Positions 7,173 through 13,957 are shown, counted from the first letter of the stretch. The stretch: 14,222 bases of DNA from an uncultured Ruminococcus sp. (GCA_900545125.1 UQXS01000039.1:1-14222); one strand, 5' to 3'. The notes: generated by a model not told the origin, from the sequence alone. Made by a program: numbers and translations.

Positions 7173-7574
7173 GCACAGCAGAAGGGTAAAAAAGTTACTA
7201 CTGTCAGAAGACGTAGAGAACGCAAGAACATCGAAAGCGGCGCAGTTCATATTCAGTCCACTTTCAATAATACAATCGTAACTATCACAGATACAGCAGG
7301 CAACGCTATTTCATGGGCAAGTGCAGGCGAGCTGGGCTTCAGAGGTTCAAAGAAATCTACTCCTTTCGCAGCACAGACAGCTGCCGAAACAGCAGCAAAG
7401 GCTGCTATGGAGCACGGTCTCAAGAATGTTGAAGTATATGTAAAAGGACCCGGTGCAGGTCGTGAGGCTGCTATCAGAGCACTTCAGACTGTAGGTCTTG
7501 AGGTAAAGATGATAAAGGACGTTACTCCCATTCCGCACAATGGCTGCCGTCCGCCCAAGAGACGTCGTGTCTGA
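7170..7574 (+). CDS. rpsK: 30S ribosomal protein S11 (TTG start)
   Basis: S11 forms part of the platform of the small subunit near the mRNA exit. The 134-residue product has the typical basic N-terminus, the HIQSTFNNTIVTITD segment, and the diagnostic C-terminus PHNGCRPPKRRRV. The start is a TTG: AGGAGG at 7155-7160 is 9 bp upstream and the frame gives MAQQKGKK, a normal S11 N-terminus. A nearby ATG at 7163 is only 2 bp from the binding site and out of frame, so it cannot be the S11 start. Confidence 0.95.
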   Translation: MAQQKGKKVTTVRRRRERKNIESGAVHIQSTFNNTIVTITDTAGNAISWASAGELGFRGSKKSTPFAAQTAAETAAKAAMEHGLKNVEVYVKGPGAGREAAIRALQTVGLEVKMIKDVTPIPHNGCRPPKRRRV

Positions 7575-7595
7575 TCTAACAGGAGGTGTTTTAAA

Positions 7596-8195
7596 ATGGC
7601 AGTACAGAAAGAACCAATTCTTAAAAAGTGCAGATACCTGGGCATCAGCCCCGCTGTTTTAGGCGTATCCAAGAAGGAGTCTATCCGTTTCAAGAACGTA
7701 CAGAACAGAAAGAAGATATCTGAATACGGTCTTCAGCTTAAGGAAAAGCAGAAGCTCAAGTTCATTTACGGCGTACTTGAAAAGCAGTTCTATCACTACT
7801 TTGAGATAGCTTCAAAGATGGAAGGCAAGGCAGGTGACAACCTTATCACTTGTCTCGAATCAAGACTGGACAGCGTTGTTTTCAGAATGGGTCTGGCTCT
7901 TACAAGACGTGAAGCAAGACAGCTGGTTGTTCACAGCCACTACACTGTAAACGGCAAGAAGGTAAATATTCCTTCATACAGAGTAAAGCCGGGCGATGTT
8001 ATCGCTCTCCGTGAAAAGGACAGAACCTCCGAAAAGTTCAAGGCAACTGTTGAAGAGACCAAGGACAGACTTGTTCCCGTATGGCTCACAGCCAATAAGG
8101 ACGATTTTTCAGCTACAGTAAATCGTCTTCCCGGCGCAGAGGATATTGATTACGAGGTTGCAACACACCTTATCGTCGAGCTGTACTCCAAGTAA
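7596..8195 (+). CDS. rpsD: 30S ribosomal protein S4 (zinc-free form)
   Basis: S4 nucleates assembly of the 5' domain of 16S rRNA and helps form the mRNA entry pore. The 199-residue product has the N-terminal S4 region and an S4 RNA-binding domain around residues 90-150 (RLDSVVFRMGLALTRREARQ). The N-terminal cysteine cluster of zinc-type S4 is missing; only C12 remains there. An AGGAGGTG site precedes the ATG. In B. subtilis rpsD lies apart from this cluster, whereas here it sits between rpsK and rpoA as in E. coli and many clostridia. Confidence 0.97.
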   Translation: MAVQKEPILKKCRYLGISPAVLGVSKKESIRFKNVQNRKKISEYGLQLKEKQKLKFIYGVLEKQFYHYFEIASKMEGKAGDNLITCLESRLDSVVFRMGLALTRREARQLVVHSHYTVNGKKVNIPSYRVKPGDVIALREKDRTSEKFKATVEETKDRLVPVWLTANKDDFSATVNRLPGAEDIDYEVATHLIVELYSK

Positions 8196-8255
8196 TAAGA
8201 TACTTGACTTGTCAGAACTCGAAACAAACAGTTATTGTGAAATAGGAGGGTTTTT

Positions 8256-9221
8256 ATGCTGGAAAAAATTAATAAGCCTGATATTGATATTGTCGAGCTT
8301 AAAAGTGACGGCAAATACGGCAAATTCGTTTTAGCACCGCTGGAGCGTGGATACGGTATAACACTTGGAAACAGCCTCAGACGTGTGCTGCTCTCCTCAC
8401 TTCCGGGTGTTGCTGTGACTTCCGTAAAGCTTTCGGGCAAGGATGGCACGGTTCACCACGAGTTGTCAACAATCCCGGGTGTAAAAGAGGATGTCACAGA
8501 GATTATCCTCAGCATTAAGGGACTGACAGCCAAGCTCTATGGAGAAGGTCCGAAAACAGTCTATATAGAGGCGGAAGGTGAATGCGAAATTACCGCCGGA
8601 GATATAAAAACCGACTCTGAGGTTAATATCCTCGATCCTGGTATGCATATCGCAACACTGGGTAAAGACGCTAAACTTTACATGGAGATCACCATTGACA
8701 GAGGAAGAGGCTACGTGTCCACAGAGCGGAATAAGAAACAGGTCAACCTTCCTGTTGATGTGATTGCGGTAGACAGCATCTATACTCCTGTTCTGAAGGT
8801 AAACTACACAGTCGAGGATACTCGTCTGGGTCAGGTTACCGACTATGACAAGCTTACTATGGAGGTATGGACTGACGGTACTATCTCCGCCAAGGAAGCA
8901 CTGTCACAGGCAGCCAATCTCCTCAACGAGCATCTGAAGCTGTTCATTGACCTTTCAGAGGAATCAGGACTGGCAGAGGTTCTTGTTGAAAAGGACGAAA
9001 AGGGTAAAGAAAAAATCCTTGAGATGACCATTGAGGATCTTGACTTGTCGGTGCGTTCATTCAATTGCTTGAAGCGTGCCGGAATAAATACCGTGGATGA
9101 CTTGATTAACAAGTCTGAGGAAGAAATGATGAAGGTTAGAAACCTTGGAAAGAAATCCTTCGACGAAGTAAAGGAGAAGCTGAAGTCACTTGGCTTCGAC
9201 CTTAGTTCCGAAGAAGAATAA
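8256..9221 (+). CDS. rpoA: DNA-directed RNA polymerase subunit alpha
   Basis: Alpha dimerises to scaffold assembly of RNA polymerase, and its C-terminal domain contacts upstream promoter DNA and activators. The 321-residue product shows the N-terminal domain with LERGYGITLGNSLRRVLLSS at about residues 29-48, an acidic linker near 245-258, and the C-terminal helix-hairpin-helix domain. R267, N270, G298 and K300 match the E. coli DNA-contacting residues R265, N268, G296 and K298. AGGAGGG precedes the ATG. The 60-bp gap before it holds no convincing promoter. Confidence 0.98.
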   Translation: MLEKINKPDIDIVELKSDGKYGKFVLAPLERGYGITLGNSLRRVLLSSLPGVAVTSVKLSGKDGTVHHELSTIPGVKEDVTEIILSIKGLTAKLYGEGPKTVYIEAEGECEITAGDIKTDSEVNILDPGMHIATLGKDAKLYMEITIDRGRGYVSTERNKKQVNLPVDVIAVDSIYTPVLKVNYTVEDTRLGQVTDYDKLTMEVWTDGTISAKEALSQAANLLNEHLKLFIDLSEESGLAEVLVEKDEKGKEKILEMTIEDLDLSVRSFNCLKRAGINTVDDLINKSEEEMMKVRNLGKKSFDEVKEKLKSLGFDLSSEEE

Positions 9222-9231
9222 ACCCATATAA

Positions 9232-9249
9232 CGGTGCAGACAGGCACCG
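9232..9249 (+). other. Short stem-loop in the rpoA-rplQ gap
   Basis: A perfect 6-bp GC-rich stem (CGGTGC with GCACCG) closes a 6-base loop, AGACAG. No T-run follows; the next bases are A-rich and lead into the AAAAGGAGTG ribosome binding site of rplQ. It is therefore not an intrinsic terminator. It could be an mRNA stability or processing element, or a translational site; this is inference from structure only. Confidence 0.45.
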
Positions 9250-9271
9250 AAACGAAAAGGAGTGAAATACA

Positions 9272-9613
9272 ATGCCGGGTACAAGAAAGCTGGGCAGATC
9301 AACTGACCACAGAAAGGCTATGCTCAGAGGCATGGTAACTTTCCTTCTCGAAAACGGTCAGATCGAAACTACCGTAACGAGAGCAAAGGAAGTTCGTGCT
9401 GTTGCAGAAAAAATGATTACTATCGGTAAAAACAATGATCTGCACTCCAAGCGTCAGGTATTGGCTTACGTTACAAAGGAGTCCGTTGCAAAGAAGCTTT
9501 TCGACGAGATTTCTCCCAAGTATGCTGACAGAAACGGCGGTTATACACAGATCGTAAAGATCGGTCCTCGTCGTGGCGACGCTGCTGAAATGGCAGTCAT
9601 CAAGCTGGTTTAA
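9272..9613 (+). CDS. rplQ: 50S ribosomal protein L17
   Basis: L17 lies near the polypeptide exit tunnel of the large subunit. The 113-residue product starts MPGTRKLGRSTDHRKAMLRG, the diagnostic N-terminus, and has the C-terminal YTQIVKIGPRRGDAAEMAVIKL segment. The AAAAGGAGTG site gives a clear start. It is the last gene of the ribosomal cluster, followed 13 bp later by a strong terminator. Confidence 0.98.
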   Translation: MPGTRKLGRSTDHRKAMLRGMVTFLLENGQIETTVTRAKEVRAVAEKMITIGKNNDLHSKRQVLAYVTKESVAKKLFDEISPKYADRNGGYTQIVKIGPRRGDAAEMAVIKLV

Positions 9614-9626
9614 TCTTAAATTAATT

Positions 9627-9660
9627 AACGGACGTCTGTTCAGGCGTCCGTTTTTATTTT
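9627..9660 (+). terminator. Intrinsic terminator ending the ribosomal operon
   Basis: An 11-bp stem (9627-9637 with 9642-9652, one G-T wobble at 9635/9644) closes a GTTC tetraloop and runs directly into TTTTTATTTT at 9651-9660. It lies 13 bp after the rplQ stop and just before a new promoter, exactly where the long operon should end. Confidence 0.95.
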
Positions 9661-9674
9661 TGAAATATATTTTT

Positions 9675-9688
9675 ATGATAAATGATAA
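9675..9688 (+). repeat. Tandem 7-bp repeat upstream of the regulator promoter
   Basis: ATGATAA occurs twice head to tail at 9675-9681 and 9682-9688, ending 7 bp before the -35 box. It may be an upstream regulator-binding site or simply AT-rich upstream-element DNA; nothing visible decides between these. Confidence 0.5.
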
Positions 9689-9695
9689 AAAAATA

Positions 9696-9724
9696 TTGAC
9701 AATTTAATGAATTTGATGTATAAT
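9696..9724 (+). promoter_or_regulatory. Sigma-A type promoter of the regulator-kinase-htrA unit
   Basis: TTGACA at 9696-9701 and TATAAT at 9719-9724 are both perfect consensus hexamers with the optimal 17-bp spacer. Upstream DNA is A/T-rich, like an UP element. Transcription would start near 9731, giving a leader of about 44 bases before the ATG at 9775. It follows the rplQ terminator closely, so it defines an independent unit. Confidence 0.92.
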
Positions 9725-9745
9725 CATATTAGGTAACATTTGATG
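9701..9745 (+). repeat. 9-bp direct repeats in and after the promoter
   Basis: AATTTAATG at 9701-9709 is followed at once by AATTTGATG at 9710-9718, differing at one base, and CATTTGATG recurs at 9737-9745. The first two fill the spacer between the -35 and -10 boxes; the third overlies the early transcribed leader. The starts are offset by 9 and 27 bp. OmpR-family regulators bind direct repeats, so autoregulation by the adjacent gene's product is a reasonable guess, but the AT-rich setting makes chance repeats possible. Confidence 0.5.
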
Positions 9746-9774
9746 CAGTACTACTAAAGAAATGGGGTCTAAAA

Positions 9775-10482
9775 ATGGCAAATGAAAAAAGTCTGAAAGT
9801 TCTGATTGTAGATGACGATAAAAATATATGCGATTTGCTGAGACTTTACCTTGAAAAGGACGGCTACAGCGTTATTCTTTCTCATGACGGTGAAGAAGCT
9901 GTCGTAAAGTTCAATGCACTGAAACCGGATATGGTTCTTCTCGACATTATGCTGCCGGGAATAGATGGTTGGCAGGTATGCCGTGAGATAAGAAAGAAAT
10001 CCAGCGTTCCGATTATTATGATAACTGCAAAGGGCGAAACTATTGACAAGGTTATAGGTCTTGAACTGGGTGCTGATGACTATATCGTAAAACCTTTTGA
10101 CGCAAAAGAGGTCATTGCACGTATAAACGCCGTTACAAGACGTGTTGGCACGGCAAATGCAGAACCGGAAATCAAGGAAGTTCACTACGATAAGCTTTCC
10201 GTAAATATGACACGCTATGAACTTAAAGTCAACGGAAAAACGATAGATACTCCTCCAAAGGAACTGGAACTGCTTTTCTACCTTGCGTCCAATCCCAACA
10301 GAGTATATACACGTGACCAGCTTTTGGACGAGGTATGGGGATTTGAATATTACGGCGATTCACGTACAATAGACGTTCATATCAAACGCCTGCGTGAGAA
10401 GCTTGAAGGAATTTCCGATAAATGGGCTTTAAAAACGGTCTGGGGCGTCGGATATAAATTTGAGGCAGACGAAGAAGAATAA
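9775..10482 (+). CDS. OmpR/PhoB-family response regulator
   Basis: A two-component response regulator of 235 residues. The receiver domain (about 5-120) has the acidic pair D13/D14, phosphoacceptor D57 in the LLDIMLPGIDG segment, T84 and K107 (KPF), so it should be phosphorylatable. The C-terminal winged helix-turn-helix domain (about 135-232) has the PhoB-type features PPKELELLFYLASNPNRVYTR and SRTIDVHIKRLREKL, ending WGVGYKF. The binding site before the ATG is only a weak GGGG, unlike the strong ones elsewhere here. It is paired with the kinase downstream and possibly controls its own operon and htrA. Its regulon is not visible from sequence; a CssR-like secretion-stress role is inference from context. 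Confidence 0.95.
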   Translation: MANEKSLKVLIVDDDKNICDLLRLYLEKDGYSVILSHDGEEAVVKFNALKPDMVLLDIMLPGIDGWQVCREIRKKSSVPIIMITAKGETIDKVIGLELGADDYIVKPFDAKEVIARINAVTRRVGTANAEPEIKEVHYDKLSVNMTRYELKVNGKTIDTPPKELELLFYLASNPNRVYTRDQLLDEVWGFEYYGDSRTIDVHIKRLREKLEGISDKWALKTVWGVGYKFEADEEE

Positions 10483-10507
10483 TTTTTCGCTGACGATGAA
10501 TGACCAC

Positions 10508-10533
10508 GGGGGACGCTGTGTCCCCCTTTTTTT
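10508..10533 (+). terminator. Intrinsic terminator between regulator and kinase genes
   Basis: A 7-bp GC-rich stem (10508-10514 with 10520-10526; five G-C pairs, then A-T and C-G) closes a 5-base loop and is followed by seven T residues at 10527-10533. It lies 25 bp after the regulator stop and ends 2 bp before the kinase's AGGAGG. It should reduce transcription of the kinase and protease relative to the regulator. Confidence 0.85.
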
Positions 10534-10550
10534 GTAGGAGGCGTTTTGTT

Positions 10551-12092
10551 ATGAATTACAAAGAAAGCTCTTATCATAAGCTGTTTAAATTTTCATTTAT
10601 TATTATTATTTCGCTGTTGTTGTTTATCGGGATAATCTTTATATCCATCGTATCACGCATTTACAGAAATGCAGAGCTGAAACAGCTTGAAAAAACAGGC
10701 GAGCTTTATATAAGTATGTTCGAGGATGAGTATAAGCAATCAGGCAGCCTATCCAGTCAGATCATGCAGAAACTCCACTATGAATTTTCAAATGAGGAAA
10801 AACTCAGGATATATATTTATAACAAAGACGGAGACTGCATTTTTTCTGAGGGAGATTACGACAAGGAAAACGTAAGCGCAGATCATCGTTTTCCCACCGT
10901 CGGAAAGGAAACAGCTGCAAGCAGTGAGGTGGACGATCTTGCAGCGGAAATAAAAAAAGAGATCAGCAAAAGCAAGGACAAGAAATACCTTGAACTCGAC
11001 TCCAGCAATATGTCCAAAAACGAGCCGTATCTGTTGTATGGTACAAAGAGGACGCTCATCAATAACATTGGAGAGAGAGAGAAGATGTATATTCTTTTCT
11101 GCGGCAGAACGGACGATATAAGTTCCTTTACCATGAAGATGATAGCAATATACTGTGTTATTTCGGCAATTGTGATATATCTGTCATATGTTCTTCTCAG
11201 CCGGAGAACAAGAAAACTGACTGTCTATGAGCATGATTTTCTCAAGATAAGTGAGATGTACGTCAAAGGCGATTTTTCTGAACAGATCAGTACCGATATT
11301 GATGGTATTCCGAAGGAAATAGCACAGTATGTCAATGCTCTTGCGGAAAATGTAAAGAACAACGACGAAGCTTCAAAGACATTTATCGCAAATGTGTCTC
11401 ACGAACTGCGCACACCGATAACCACTGTAGGAGGGTTTGTTTCCGGTATTCTGGACGGAACAATCCCGAAATCAAGGCAGAATGAGTATCTTGTGATAGT
11501 ATCAAAGGAGATACAGAGACTGAAAATACTTATCACTTCAATGCTGAATATGACTAAATTTGAATCCGGAACAATGACGCCGAATTTCCGGGAAACGAAT
11601 CTTACAGATCTTGTTATACAGACTGTATTAATGTTCGAGAAGAAAATCGAGGATAAAAACCTTGAAGTGCTTGGTCTTGACAGCGACAGACTTGTGGCTG
11701 TTGCAGATGCGGATCTTATGCAGCAGGTTATTTATAATCTGGTAGAGAATGCCGTTAAGTTTGTAAATTACGGCGGAGCTTTGACTTTTGGATTTGAAAA
11801 GAAAGACGGAATGAACTGTGTAAGTATCAAAAACACTGGCGAGGGACTGCGTGATAATGAAATACAGCAGGTATTCGACCGCTTCTACAAGACGGATGTT
11901 TCGAGAGGAAAGGATGCTTCAGGTCTTGGTCTCGGACTGGCAATATCGAGAAAGATAGTTCATCTGCACAAGGGACATATCGTGGTCAAAAGCGTATACG
12001 GAGAGTATACAAAGTTTATAATTCAGATTCCTGATCTGGAAATCATGCAGAAATCGGGAGACGAAAGGACAGACTATGGACGAAAGAGATAA
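10551..12092 (+). CDS. Membrane sensor histidine kinase
   Basis: A 513-residue kinase expected to phosphorylate the upstream regulator. Order: transmembrane helix at about 14-34, extracytoplasmic sensor region about 35-192 with no family I recognise, second helix about 196-216, HAMP-like linker about 217-275, HisKA domain with FIANVSHELRTPI and phosphorylated H284, then HATPase domain with the N box NLVEN (N396, N400), G1 box NTGEGL (428-433) and G2 box GLGLGL (458-463). The first G1 residue is N428 where Asp is usual. An ATG at 10500 would also open this frame, but it lies before the terminator; ATG at 10551 has AGGAGG at 10536-10541 with 9-bp spacing, so it is chosen. The 3' end overlaps htrA by 17 bp. 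Confidence 0.95.
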   Translation: MNYKESSYHKLFKFSFIIIISLLLFIGIIFISIVSRIYRNAELKQLEKTGELYISMFEDEYKQSGSLSSQIMQKLHYEFSNEEKLRIYIYNKDGDCIFSEGDYDKENVSADHRFPTVGKETAASSEVDDLAAEIKKEISKSKDKKYLELDSSNMSKNEPYLLYGTKRTLINNIGEREKMYILFCGRTDDISSFTMKMIAIYCVISAIVIYLSYVLLSRRTRKLTVYEHDFLKISEMYVKGDFSEQISTDIDGIPKEIAQYVNALAENVKNNDEASKTFIANVSHELRTPITTVGGFVSGILDGTIPKSRQNEYLVIVSKEIQRLKILITSMLNMTKFESGTMTPNFRETNLTDLVIQTVLMFEKKIEDKNLEVLGLDSDRLVAVADADLMQQVIYNLVENAVKFVNYGGALTFGFEKKDGMNCVSIKNTGEGLRDNEIQQVFDRFYKTDVSRGKDASGLGLGLAISRKIVHLHKGHIVVKSVYGEYTKFIIQIPDLEIMQKSGDERTDYGRKR

Positions 12093-13506
12093 TAATATTA
12101 CAAATGAAATATCCAATACAGATAAAAATGGTTCTTTACAAGGAGCAGAAATCTCTGCACAAGAGCATAATTATACAGAGAGTATAGATCAGCCGGTATA
12201 TACCTCCATGCCGGAGCAGACTTCATACGACAGATTTATGTATGAACCCATAGGTTTTGAAGATCCGCAGGATGCCGGAACATTTCCCATGCCCCCGGCA
12301 GGAAAAATGGGCGGCAAAAAGAAAAAAAGCAGAGGTGAAGCGGCAGCGGTGATACTGTTTGTTATACTGATAGCTGCGGCATTTGGTTTTGCGGCATTTG
12401 GAATAATTACGGATATTTATAACAGTGAGGAGGCTCTGGAAAGATTTGCCGCCAAAAAGCAGGTTGTTATTTACAGAGCACCGGATGAGCAGAAATCCGA
12501 CGAAGAGATAATGGAAAAGGACGAAAAGGGAAATTATTCCATTGAGGGAGCTGCAAAGCTTGTGAAGCCGTCTATCGTGGAGATATTTACCTACAACAGC
12601 GAAGAAGACTATAAAGCAGGAAGATATGCAGGTTCCGGTTCGGGGGTAGTTTTAAACGAGGACGGATATATAGTTACTAATGCTCACGTACTTCGTGCTG
12701 ATGGATTTCATAGTATAAGCACCAGCGACGGCAGTATATACGAAGCTGAAATCGTGGGCAGGGATGTGAAAACGGACATAGCTGTTATTAAGGTCAGCGG
12801 AGCAAATTTTGTTCCGGCAACTTTCGGAAACTCCGACAATGCGGTTGTAGGAGAACAGGTAATAGCAATCGGTAATCCTGTTAATTTATCATTTACGGTA
12901 ACAGACGGCATAATTTCGGCTGTTAAAAGAAAGATAAGAAGCGACGAGACTACTTTTGAAATGGAATGCATCCAGACCAATGCGGATATCAGTCCGGGAA
13001 ATTCCGGCGGAGCGCTTATAAATCTGCGGGGTGAAGTGATAGGTATAACTTCTTCAAAATATGTAAACAGCAGTTATGAGGGACTCGGCTTTGCAATAAC
13101 GGTAAACGAGGCGCTGCCTATTATAGAGGAACTTATAGATCACGGCTATATACAGGGAAGATTCCGTATTGGCATACAGCTTATTGATATGTCCGAACCG
13201 GCAAAGAAAAGCACGATTGAGGATGAGCTGGGATATACGCTGCCTGATGACTTTACCGGAATTTACATTGACAGTATCGCAGAAGATTGTGACATTGCGA
13301 ATACCGATCTTAAACCGGGCGATTTCATTACAGAAATAAACGGTGTAAAAGTCAGGACGTATACAGAGTTCTATAATGCTATAAGCAGTCTTTACGGAGT
13401 AGGCGATGTTGTTCCTGCAACCTGTGCTCATGTGGATTCAAGCGGAAAAGTGAGCTATTATAACATCAAGTTCAGGCTTATGGAAGATACATCCGGAAAT
13501 TATTGA
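12076..13506 (+). CDS. Membrane-anchored HtrA/DegP-type serine protease with PDZ domain
   Basis: A 476-residue trypsin-like quality-control protease acting outside the membrane on misfolded exported proteins. Order: an 87-residue hydrophilic N-terminal extension with a KKKK patch (81-84), one transmembrane helix about 88-112, a protease domain about 155-350 with catalytic H204 (TNAHV), D234 (TDIAV) and S310 (GNSGGA), and one PDZ domain about 360-470. The cytoplasmic N-terminus with single anchor matches Gram-positive HtrA. The ATG lies inside the 3' end of the kinase gene with GAAAGGAC upstream, so translation is likely coupled. In B. subtilis, HtrA-type proteases are controlled by the CssRS two-component system, and htrB adjoins cssRS; a similar role here is inferred. 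No terminator is evident after the stop. Confidence 0.95.
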   Translation: MDERDNNITNEISNTDKNGSLQGAEISAQEHNYTESIDQPVYTSMPEQTSYDRFMYEPIGFEDPQDAGTFPMPPAGKMGGKKKKSRGEAAAVILFVILIAAAFGFAAFGIITDIYNSEEALERFAAKKQVVIYRAPDEQKSDEEIMEKDEKGNYSIEGAAKLVKPSIVEIFTYNSEEDYKAGRYAGSGSGVVLNEDGYIVTNAHVLRADGFHSISTSDGSIYEAEIVGRDVKTDIAVIKVSGANFVPATFGNSDNAVVGEQVIAIGNPVNLSFTVTDGIISAVKRKIRSDETTFEMECIQTNADISPGNSGGALINLRGEVIGITSSKYVNSSYEGLGFAITVNEALPIIEELIDHGYIQGRFRIGIQLIDMSEPAKKSTIEDELGYTLPDDFTGIYIDSIAEDCDIANTDLKPGDFITEINGVKVRTYTEFYNAISSLYGVGDVVPATCAHVDSSGKVSYYNIKFRLMEDTSGNY

Positions 13507-13510
13507 TTCA

Positions 13511-13909
13511 TTAGTCCCTCAGACTTTTTGGACGTTTTGAATTTACTCCTGTAATTCCCCCTGCTGCACCTGCTGTGACGAGAAGAAACAGCTTGCCTAT
13601 ACGGGTAGGTCTGCCGGTGAAGAACGCTCCTGCGGCGCAGATAAGGGCGTATATGATGATGCCGCAGACAATTCCGGAGATAAGACCTTTACGGCGTCGG
13701 TATTTTCCGCAGATAAACGCACCGGAGAAAGCTCCCGTGAATACCGGAACAAGGGAAATAAAGCGGAGAAGCCGGAAATCCGATATAAATAAAAAGGCGA
13801 ATCCTGAAATAAGAACAGCCGTTATAAGCAGGAAGAGAATGCCGAGCATTGACGAGACAGCCAGACTAAGTCTGCTGTTTGCCCAGAGGCTTTGACGGTG
13901 ACGGCGCAT
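13511..13909 (-). CDS. TIGR04086-type small membrane protein
   Basis: A 132-residue protein with a basic N-terminus (MRRHRQSLWANSR) and four hydrophobic segments at about residues 17-38, 46-66, 74-96 and 106-122, separated by short basic loops. This size, helix pattern and position directly after yajC fit the TIGR04086 (YrzE-like) membrane family of clostridia and bacilli, whose function is unknown. An in-frame ATG lies 15 bp upstream at 13924, but the start at 13909 is preferred because GGGGAGG at 13922-13916 sits 6 bp before it. The gene converges on htrA, with 4 bp between stop codons. Confidence 0.8.
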   Translation of the reverse strand: MRRHRQSLWANSRLSLAVSSMLGILFLLITAVLISGFAFLFISDFRLLRFISLVPVFTGAFSGAFICGKYRRRKGLISGIVCGIIIYALICAAGAFFTGRPTRIGKLFLLVTAGAAGGITGVNSKRPKSLRD

Positions 13910-13957
13910 AAAAAACCTCCCCATAGAAATTGTACAGTCAATTCTATGGGGAGATTT
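13910..13957 (-). terminator. Terminator hairpin overlapping a ribosome binding site
   Basis: Reading the - strand, a long stem pairs 13957-13939 with 13932-13913: three A-T pairs, one G-U wobble, twelve uninterrupted pairs, a one-base bulge at 13929 and three closing pairs, with a 6-base loop at 13933-13938. Six T residues at 13915-13910 follow and abut the ATG at 13909. The 3' arm contains GGGGAGG, the only good ribosome binding site for the downstream gene. The element therefore looks able both to stop transcription after yajC and to hide the downstream start site. Confidence 0.85.

Noticed and set aside
6652..7176. 174-codon - strand frame across rpmJ and rpsM
   Set aside because: It is antisense to two conserved ribosomal genes, with no recognisable protein features.
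8204..8238. Possible internal promoter before rpoA (TTGTCA, 18 bp, TATTGT)
   Set aside because: The -10 match is only 4 of 6 and the implied start falls on the rpoA ribosome binding site, leaving almost no leader. Readthrough from upstream is enough.
10500..10550. Upstream ATG that would extend the histidine kinase by 17 residues
   Set aside because: The extension would translate through the terminator stem and T-run, has no ribosome binding site and no kinase-like sequence; 10551 has AGGAGG at good spacing.
13514..13531. Short stem AGTC/GACT with T5 after htrA as a terminator
   Set aside because: A 4-bp stem with only two G-C pairs is too weak to call as a terminator.
13575..13895. 106-codon + strand frame opposite the TIGR04086-type gene
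   Set aside because: It is very Arg/Pro rich, as expected from the antisense of a hydrophobic protein, and lacks a good ribosome binding site.
13910..13924. Upstream ATG for the TIGR04086-type gene
   Set aside because: It lies within the hairpin arm and would turn the GGGGAGG ribosome binding site into coding sequence; the ATG at 13909 fits better.
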